Made by a program: the position numbers and the translations under genes. From the NCBI GenBank assembly GCA_023391415.1, contig JAEWAY010000022.1, positions 62,001-126,000 of the forward strand: 64,000 nucleotides of DNA, read 5' to 3'. The notes under the pieces were generated by a model, which did not search any database, had not been told where the DNA came from, and saw nothing but the letters and a program-made list of their open reading frames with translations. This stretch comes from Bacteroidota bacterium. Lineage in GTDB: Bacteria > Bacteroidota > Bacteroidia > Cytophagales > Cytophagaceae. This document shows positions 58,323-64,000 of this stretch, piece after piece; position 1 is the first letter of the stretch, and the number at the start of each line of letters is the position of its first letter.

Positions 58323-61253
58323 ATGAATGTACTAACCTCGGAGCCTTTCCAGATTATCTATTCACTGTTTCAGCATGAGTATCTGGGATATCTGTTCGAA
58401 GCTTTCGCCATACAAGTAGACGCTAATGGCAAGCTTACATTAAAGCATCAGAGCATTAGCTATAAAAACTACAAGGAGTTTGAGGCGGGGCTTGATGAAA
58501 AAGATTATAAGCTTATCAAGCTGATTGATTCCATCAGTCAGGATTCTATCGTTAAAAAATTTTATAATAAGAAGATAAGCGCCAGCGAGTTTTTCCTTAA
58601 AGTATATGATAAGGATAAAGGCGATAAAGTGTTGCAGGATACGATCGCGGCTCATATCGAAGCCCGGAAAACCGATATTTTCACATTGTTGGCGGACAAG
58701 CTTATTTTCGAGATGGGCAGCGACGGGGAACCAACCTGGAAGCAGGTGTATATTACGGGAAAAAAAGCGACCGTCCTGTTTCATTTTGTACGTAATGAGG
58801 ATAATACGCATTATTTTCCTACGATTAAGTACAATGGGGAGAAACTTGACTTTCAGTATAAGAACGCGATCATTATCAGCAATTCTCCCGCTTGGCTATT
58901 GCTTGGAGATAAGCTGTATACTTTTGAAAAGGATGTAGACGGGAATAAAATCCGTCCTTTTCTCAATAAAAAGTTTATTGTGGTTCCCCGTAAGATGGAA
59001 CAAACCTATTTTGAAAAGTTTGTAACGCCGCTCATTGCCAATTTTGACGTGTTCGCCCGCGGATTTTCCATCAATTCGGAAAGGGCGACCCCCGTTCCGA
59101 TTCTGACTTTTACCGAACTCGCGTCGACATCCGTGGCAGGCTTATTTGATCAACGCGACGATACCGCGGTGCTGGAGGAGGATGAGGGAAAGCTTGTTTT
59201 TAGTCTTGTATATCAGTATGGAAAGCATACTTTCAGCGGCGATACGCAGGCCCCGTCCTTTGTCAGGATGGAAAAAACTACGGACTCCTACATCTTTCAC
59301 AAAGTAAAGAGATCGCTGGAATGGGAAAAGAAAATCAAGAATGACCTGAAATCGATCGGGTTCGAATTGAAGCATGGCAAAAAGGTCGTCGACAAGGCGT
59401 TCGCCTTTTCCTGGATGGTTCAATATAAGCAGGTCATAGAAGCGCTTGGGATACAGTTGCGTCAGAATACAAGGGATCAGAAAAAGTACTTTATGGGCGA
59501 GTCGACGATAAGCCTTGAGGTAAATGAAGGTAGAGACTGGTTTGACGTATACGCTATTGTTCGTTTCGGAGAGTTCGAGATTCCTTTTGTACAGCTAAGG
59601 AAATATATTTTAGCCAAAAAGAAGGAATTTACATTGCCAAATGGAGAAACCGCGGTTATTCCGGAATATTGGTTCGCCCAGTACAGTGAACTTTTCGCCT
59701 TTATGGAAAATGGGGGGGAAAGTGGTTTAATGCTTAAAAAGCATCACCTCGCTCTTGTGCGCGAACTTCATCAAAATGATCCCGCTTATTTTAGATTTAC
59801 GGAAAAACTGGCAAGACTCAGGAACTTTGAGGAGATTGAGGATATACCTTTGCCGGATGGATTTAACGGCGCTTTGCGGCCTTATCAGAAAGCGGGCTAT
59901 AATTGGATGCTCTTTCTCAACAAGTATAATTTTGGAGGATGTCTCGCCGACGATATGGGGCTTGGCAAGACCGTGCAAACGCTGGCTATGCTTCAGTATC
60001 AGAAGCAGATGGGCGCGGAGGCGGCGACATTGCTTATTATGCCGACCAGTTTACTGTATAACTGGGAAATGGAAGCCCGAAAATTTACTCCGGATCTTAA
60101 AGTATTTAATTATAGTGGAATATATAGGGAAAAAAATGTCGCCCTGTTTAAAAACTATGACGTAATCCTTACTTCCTATGGAACGCTCAGAAGAGACGTA
60201 GATATCTTACAGGAGTATTATTACCATTATATTATACTCGATGAGTCTCAGGCTATAAAAAACCCAGACTCCAATGTCGCTAAAGCGGTCAATAGTTTGA
60301 AATCCAAGCATAAACTGGTATTGACTGGAACGCCTGTCGAAAACAGCATCATGGATATCTGGTCGCAGATGAACTTTGTCAATCCAGGATTGCTAGGTGA
60401 ATCCGCTTTCTTTAAAAATGAGTTTTTGTATCCTATAGAAAAAAAGCAGGATGAGGCGAAATCCCAAAGACTTCACGCTATTATCAAGCCTTTTATACTC
60501 AGACGTCATAAGAAACAGGTCGCTACCGAGTTGCCTGAAAAAGTGGAGCATGTACAGTATAGCTCAATGACGGAGGCGCAGGAAACGGAATATGAAAAAG
60601 TAAAATCGGAGTATCGGAATCTTATTTTAGAGAGCCTTGATGAGAAGGGAATTTCCGGTTCCCGGTTTATGCTTTTCAGAGGATTGACGAAACTGAGACA
60701 GCTCGCGAACCATCCTCGGCTGGTCGATCCCGGATATCAAGGCGATTCGGGCAAAATGGAAGATGTCGTTCATATGTTGGAACGAGCGCTATCCGAAAAT
60801 CATAAAATACTTATATTCAGTCAGTTTGTCAAGCATCTGGCCTTGATCAGGGAGTATCTGGAAAAGCAGGGATATTCATACGCTTATCTGGATGGATCTA
60901 CCCGGGACAGGCAGGCTCAGGTAGAGCGTTTTCAGACGAATGAAGACGTCAGGATATTTCTTATTTCCCTGAAAGCCGGAGGCTTGGGGCTTAATCTTAC
61001 CGCGGCCGATTATGTGTTTGTTTTAGATCCCTGGTGGAACCCCGCTATTGAGGCGCAGGCGGTAGACAGGGCTTATCGCATTGGACAGAAGAACCAGGTC
61101 TTTACCTATAAGTTTATTTCAAAGAATACCGTCGAGGAAAAGATTCTTAATCTTCAGCGGAGTAAGCAAAAGCTGGCTGAGGAAGTCATCGCGACGGAGG
61201 AAAGTTTTGTAAAGAGCCTTACCAGAGAAGATATCCAGTCAATATTTGATTAA
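58323..61253 (+). CDS. SNF2-family DNA-dependent ATPase/helicase
   Basis: 976 residues. The C-terminal half is a complete SNF2 motor: Walker A DDMGLGKTVQ near residue 543, motif II DESQ at 640, motif III LTGTPVENS, then FILRRHKKQVATELPEK, and the second RecA domain with YLDGSTRDRQAQVERF, SLKAGGLGLNLTAADYVF and QAVDRAYRIGQKNQV. Residues 1-500 have no SWIM zinc motif that I can see and no domain I can name. Bacterial SNF2 proteins often act with RNA polymerase or in repair. It is monocistronic and its stop is nine bases from the convergent barrel gene. Confidence 0.92.
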   Translation: MNVLTSEPFQIIYSLFQHEYLGYLFEAFAIQVDANGKLTLKHQSISYKNYKEFEAGLDEKDYKLIKLIDSISQDSIVKKFYNKKISASEFFLKVYDKDKGDKVLQDTIAAHIEARKTDIFTLLADKLIFEMGSDGEPTWKQVYITGKKATVLFHFVRNEDNTHYFPTIKYNGEKLDFQYKNAIIISNSPAWLLLGDKLYTFEKDVDGNKIRPFLNKKFIVVPRKMEQTYFEKFVTPLIANFDVFARGFSINSERATPVPILTFTELASTSVAGLFDQRDDTAVLEEDEGKLVFSLVYQYGKHTFSGDTQAPSFVRMEKTTDSYIFHKVKRSLEWEKKIKNDLKSIGFELKHGKKVVDKAFAFSWMVQYKQVIEALGIQLRQNTRDQKKYFMGESTISLEVNEGRDWFDVYAIVRFGEFEIPFVQLRKYILAKKKEFTLPNGETAVIPEYWFAQYSELFAFMENGGESGLMLKKHHLALVRELHQNDPAYFRFTEKLARLRNFEEIEDIPLPDGFNGALRPYQKAGYNWMLFLNKYNFGGCLADDMGLGKTVQTLAMLQYQKQMGAEAATLLIMPTSLLYNWEMEARKFTPDLKVFNYSGIYREKNVALFKNYDVILTSYGTLRRDVDILQEYYYHYIILDESQAIKNPDSNVAKAVNSLKSKHKLVLTGTPVENSIMDIWSQMNFVNPGLLGESAFFKNEFLYPIEKKQDEAKSQRLHAIIKPFILRRHKKQVATELPEKVEHVQYSSMTEAQETEYEKVKSEYRNLILESLDEKGISGSRFMLFRGLTKLRQLANHPRLVDPGYQGDSGKMEDVVHMLERALSENHKILIFSQFVKHLALIREYLEKQGYSYAYLDGSTRDRQAQVERFQTNEDVRIFLISLKAGGLGLNLTAADYVFVLDPWWNPAIEAQAVDRAYRIGQKNQVFTYKFISKNTVEEKILNLQRSKQKLAEEVIATEESFVKSLTREDIQSIFD

Positions 61254-61262
61254 GGAGAAATC

Positions 61263-62192
61263 TTATTTGAACAGGTATCTGTGAAAGTTTATATAAGCGG
61301 TGGGGTTGTAGCGGATAAAAGTTCTTCCATACACTGTAAATCCAGCGCTGATATCCAGCCGGTTTCGGGAGTTCATGATAAATTGTAATCCTGGTCTTAC
61401 TTCCATGTACCGACCTTCACGGAGATATGGAAAGAAATCGATATTTTCATATTGTTCGTTTATGTAAAGAGTCGCGGCGTCGTATTCCTTGTAAACTCCT
61501 TCCAGATAGATATTGATATTCAGGTCGTCATAGCTGTTATATGTTTTTGGATATAATAAATACCCCGTTGAAAATATGACATAGCGGGCGTTTCCGGAGC
61601 GAAACCTTAGATTGTCTTTTTTTTGCGTATACATCAGCGGGCGCATATAGCCCGCCGTAATGTTCAGAGCCAGCTTTTTGATGAGTTTCGTAGCGATGAT
61701 TCCACCGCCATATCCCGAATTATCTCCAAACAAATGAGGTTCGGCTTCGTCGTGCGCCGAGCTTATATAAGAGCCTTCGACATAGGCGGCTATCCGCGTG
61801 TGACCGTTGGGTTCGTCGTGCGAAAAAAGGCGATAGCGGAAGTTGATATGTCCCCCGTCCCAAATTACGGGATAGTCCCGGCTGAATCCCTGTTGATGAT
61901 GATTGGTGAAATAAGCGTATGGATTGGCCGGAAATTCCCGGAGATGGTGGTTGGACGCGGTCAGGCTCCCGACCACGGAAAGATTATTGCTGATACCATA
62001 ATACAATCGCAAGGCGTGCCATTGTTTTCTATTGTATTCTTCCTGATATGTTTCCATACTGTATCGGAAGCTGAATACTCCGCGGGGAACAGGACTGGCT
62101 GGCTCCGCGTGTACATAGAGCTCCTGCGAATAAATCTTGGCTAAAGGGCTACAGAGTATAAAAAGGATAGAGAAAAAAAAATTACTTTTCAT
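61263..62192 (-). CDS. Predicted outer-membrane beta-barrel protein paired with an HMA protein
   Basis: 309 residues. A signal peptide (MKSNFFFSILFILCSPLAKIYSQ) is followed by alternating amphipathic strands rich in aromatic residues (FSFRYSMETY, INFRYRLF, IAAYVEGSYIS, LNITAGYMRPLMY, LDISAGFTVYGRTF), ending FHRYLFK with an aromatic near the end. This pattern indicates a beta-barrel of about ten to twelve strands. Several His-rich turns (SNHHLREF, TNHHQQG) would suit metal binding, which is inference. Its start overlaps the upstream HMA gene by 11 bases, so both are translated together. Confidence 0.65.
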   Translation of the reverse strand: MKSNFFFSILFILCSPLAKIYSQELYVHAEPASPVPRGVFSFRYSMETYQEEYNRKQWHALRLYYGISNNLSVVGSLTASNHHLREFPANPYAYFTNHHQQGFSRDYPVIWDGGHINFRYRLFSHDEPNGHTRIAAYVEGSYISSAHDEAEPHLFGDNSGYGGGIIATKLIKKLALNITAGYMRPLMYTQKKDNLRFRSGNARYVIFSTGYLLYPKTYNSYDDLNINIYLEGVYKEYDAATLYINEQYENIDFFPYLREGRYMEVRPGLQFIMNSRNRLDISAGFTVYGRTFIRYNPTAYINFHRYLFK

Positions 62193-62694
62193 GGCTTACA
62201 AGAAGAATATCCTGACCATTGTTTTCTTTTTTTAGTGGTTTCAATACACCCTGAACCTGTTTGTATTCCGTTTTTGACATGAACTCCTTGCCCATGAGCT
62301 TTAGCTTGCTGCCCGCGCTCAGCAGAGGAGGAACATTGTTGACACAGAGAAATGTCTGGTTGCCGCTTTCAAAAACGCCGCTTTCCGTGACAGAGACAGG
62401 TTTACTCAGGACAAAGCTGATGTGTCTTACCGAGAATCCGGAATTGCGGACTCTCTCGGCGAGGAGATTGAAATTGACTGTCGAGTTGCGTTTATAATGG
62501 ATCAGGGCGATGTTGTTGTTCAGATCCATCTGGATTTTGTCTACTTCAGGGATTTTTCGTAGTGAGTTTTCGACGCTGTAGGAGCACATGGAGCAGGTAA
62601 GGCCATTGATCCCAACTTCTACAAAGTCGAATTGCGCGTACGTAAGGAACGGCATGAGCAAAGTGACTAATAGCGCGGGCAATTTTCGCATCAT
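62182..62694 (-). CDS. Exported heavy-metal-associated (HMA) domain protein
   Basis: 170 residues. A signal peptide (KLPALLVTLLMPFLTYAQ) is followed by an HMA fold of about 65 residues with the metal-binding GLTCSMCSYSVENSL (CxxC) and the typical IQMDLNNNIALIHY strand. The C-terminal 75 residues have no HMA motif (SKPVSVTESGVFESGNQTFL...). A periplasmic HMA protein is less common than cytosolic CopZ-type chaperones. Translationally coupled to the barrel gene by overlap. It probably binds Cu or another soft metal; the exact metal is inference. Confidence 0.8.
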   Translation of the reverse strand: MMRKLPALLVTLLMPFLTYAQFDFVEVGINGLTCSMCSYSVENSLRKIPEVDKIQMDLNNNIALIHYKRNSTVNFNLLAERVRNSGFSVRHISFVLSKPVSVTESGVFESGNQTFLCVNNVPPLLSAGSKLKLMGKEFMSKTEYKQVQGVLKPLKKENNGQDILLVSHEK

Positions 62695-62904
62695 GAGAAT
62701 ACTTTATTGGTAACCGACCAAGTCTAAAGTTAGAAATTATATGAAGACTATCATAGGGTCAACCCTTAAAACGTTAAAAAGACCATCTTGTTGAGTTCGT
62801 TGGGGAAATCTATGAACAAAGAACTAAAAAGATTCATTTGACATTGTACGTTATGCGGTGTTTCTTCGTATTTCACTACTTTTGTACAGTAAGAATTCGG
62901 ACCG
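62695..62904. other. Divergent intergenic region HMA gene / mfd
   Basis: 210 bases. It holds two compact palindromes on the HMA side, TTGGT-aaccg-ACCAA near 62707-62721 and AGGGT-ca-ACCCT at 62755-62766, which could be operator sites, and the mfd -7 element at 62877-62884. No gene seen. Confidence 0.45.
62877..62884 (+). promoter_or_regulatory. -7 promoter element for mfd
   Basis: TACTTTTG matches TAnnTTTG exactly, 20 bases before the GTG start. The -33 element is not clear. Confidence 0.5.
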
Positions 62905-64000
62905 GTGAAAGTAAAAGATTTTATAAGTATATATAGTTCAGATAGTCTGATAAAGGCCCATGCTGAAAAAGCGCTGAGCTCCCAGAGTAAAAAAGTTAGA
63001 CTTAGAGGTTTGTCAGGCAGCCTCGACGCGATTATGGCTGTCGTGTTTTATCGTCTTTTTCCCAGAGCGACGCTGTTTGTGATGCACGACAAGGAAGAAG
63101 CCAATTATTTTCTGAACGACCTGCAAAGCCTGTTGGAGGATGAAGAAGTGTTGTTGCTGCCGTCTTCCTACAAAAAGGCTTATCAGTATGAGGAGGTGGA
63201 AAACGCCAATGTGCTGTTGAGGGCGGAGGTTCTCAATCAGATCAATAGCAGGGACGCTGAAAAAGGAGTGATGATTGTCTCCTATCCGGAAGCGCTTTCG
63301 GAAAAGGTCATTAATAAACGCTCGCTGGTAGAGAATACTTTTACTGTTCGTCTGGGTGAATCGTTGGATATATCGTTTCTCACGGAATTGCTTCTCAGCT
63401 ATGATTTTGAAAAGACGGATTTTGTCATGGAGGCTGGGCAATTCGCGGTTCGGGGCGGCATTATAGATATTTTCTCCTATGCCAATGAGCTGCCTTTTCG
63501 AATAGAGCTTTTTGGCGATGAGGTGGAAAGTATACGTACTTTCAATCCGGAGTCGCAACTTTCCGTCGAAAATAAAACAAGCTTTTCCTTAGTTCCTAAT
63601 GTTCAAACCCGCTTGTTGCGGGAGCGGCGGGAATCGTTGCTGAAGTTTCTTCCGGACAACGCGGTCGTATGGGTAAAGGACGCGCGATTGACACTTGATG
63701 TCATTACAAACTCCTTTGAGAGGGTAAGAAAAACGTTTGATGACATCATAAGGATCAATGGCGACAATAAGCTAATAACTCGTCCGGATGAATTATTTGA
63801 AAATCCACAGGTCTTTGAAGGTCTTCTGGACGAGATGAAAGTGATAGAGTTCGGAAACCGGTTTCATTGGGCCGACTCGGAGGAGTTGGATTTTCAATCC
63901 AGGCCTCAGCCTTCATTCAACAAACAGTTTTCCTTGCTTGTCGATAACCTGAACGACATGCAAGCCAAAGGCTATACGAACATTATAGTGGCGGAATCGC
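62905..64000 (+). CDS. mfd: Transcription-repair coupling factor Mfd, N-terminal part (3' end outside the window)
   Basis: Removes stalled RNA polymerase and recruits UvrA. 365 complete codons are in the window with no stop. The UvrB-homology region is evident: RLRGLSGSLDAIMAVVFYRL and the diagnostic FVMEAGQFAVRGGIIDIFSY followed by FRIELFGDEVESIRTFNPESQ. The start is GTG at 62905, since an in-frame TAA lies at 62890-62892 and no ATG comes between. The RNA-polymerase-binding domain and translocase motor are beyond the edge. Confidence 0.95.
   Translation, partial: MKVKDFISIYSSDSLIKAHAEKALSSQSKKVRLRGLSGSLDAIMAVVFYRLFPRATLFVMHDKEEANYFLNDLQSLLEDEEVLLLPSSYKKAYQYEEVENANVLLRAEVLNQINSRDAEKGVMIVSYPEALSEKVINKRSLVENTFTVRLGESLDISFLTELLLSYDFEKTDFVMEAGQFAVRGGIIDIFSYANELPFRIELFGDEVESIRTFNPESQLSVENKTSFSLVPNVQTRLLRERRESLLKFLPDNAVVWVKDARLTLDVITNSFERVRKTFDDIIRINGDNKLITRPDELFENPQVFEGLLDEMKVIEFGNRFHWADSEELDFQSRPQPSFNKQFSLLVDNLNDMQAKGYTNIIVAES

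Noticed and set aside
63013..63558. 181-codon minus-strand open frame at the right edge
   Set aside because: Antisense to mfd, whose plus-strand frame carries unmistakable Mfd motifs.
1..64000. CRISPR array, prophage, insertion sequence or defence island
   Set aside because: No regularly spaced repeats, transposase, integrase or phage-like genes were seen; gene content is core metabolism and envelope functions.

Overview
The window reads as a chromosomal core-gene segment of a Bacteroidota bacterium, most likely of the order Cytophagales. Four things point there. Bacteroidota-type promoters (TTTG, about 17-20 bases, TAnnTTTG) stand before rplU, rplS, rpsP, glyA and others. One secreted protein ends in a type IX secretion sorting domain. 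A stand-alone GT5-like protein sits beside panC. SecA is long and lacks the zinc tail. Genes are dense, with mixed strands and gaps of mostly under 200 bases. I see no rRNA, tRNA, insertion sequence, prophage, CRISPR array or defence island.

Layout. 0-4 kb: end of RNase R, a polyprenyl diphosphate synthase and a rhomboid protease, then a beta-helix lipoprotein on the other strand. 4-9 kb: rplU-rpmA diverge from the class Ia ribonucleotide reductase genes nrdB-nrdA. 9-14 kb: serine hydrolase, universal stress protein, glycerate kinase, glmS. 14-19 kb: a GT5-like protein diverges from panC-panD, a flippase-like membrane protein, a heptose-phosphate adenylyltransferase and a membrane zinc protease. 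19-24 kb: acyl-CoA dehydrogenase, AraC regulator, two ExbD proteins, an M20 amidohydrolase and a SPOR lipoprotein. 24-31 kb: a long minus-strand block rpsP-rimM-trmD-rplS-dapF-secA. 31-42 kb: rdgB-udk, type II NADH dehydrogenase, a GH63-like hydrolase, a YbiT-type ABC-F ATPase, a membrane-anchored EEP protein, and gapN-dedA. 42-50 kb: a PAS-only membrane sensor, a polysaccharide deacetylase, rmuC, an AsmA-like protein and a secreted T9SS cargo. 50-58 kb: a TspO-like protein, a 68-residue protein, a gene-free region with a candidate structured RNA, glyA, tatC, rpiB, a multi-span membrane protein, rbfA and a LolE-like permease. 58-64 kb: a SNF2 helicase, a periplasmic HMA protein overlapping an outer-membrane barrel gene, and the start of mfd.

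How the genes work together. The segment serves translation (L27, L21, L19, S16, RimM, TrmD, RbfA), dNTP supply and nucleotide clean-up (NrdAB, RdgB, Udk), envelope building (GlmS, DapF, heptose activation, AsmA, LolE-like, DedA), protein export (SecA, TatC), coenzyme A and one-carbon metabolism (PanC, PanD, GlyA) and DNA repair (RmuC, Mfd).

I found no clear-cut undescribed multi-gene system. The leads that most deserve follow-up are the candidate structured RNA near 52.1 kb, the HMA/outer-membrane barrel pair near 62 kb, the catalytically reduced GT5-like protein beside panC, the PAS sensor without an output domain at 42-44 kb, the ABC-F protein with one degenerate ATPase site, and a strong codon-junction bias (C before GCN, almost no GCA) seen in the genes I counted.
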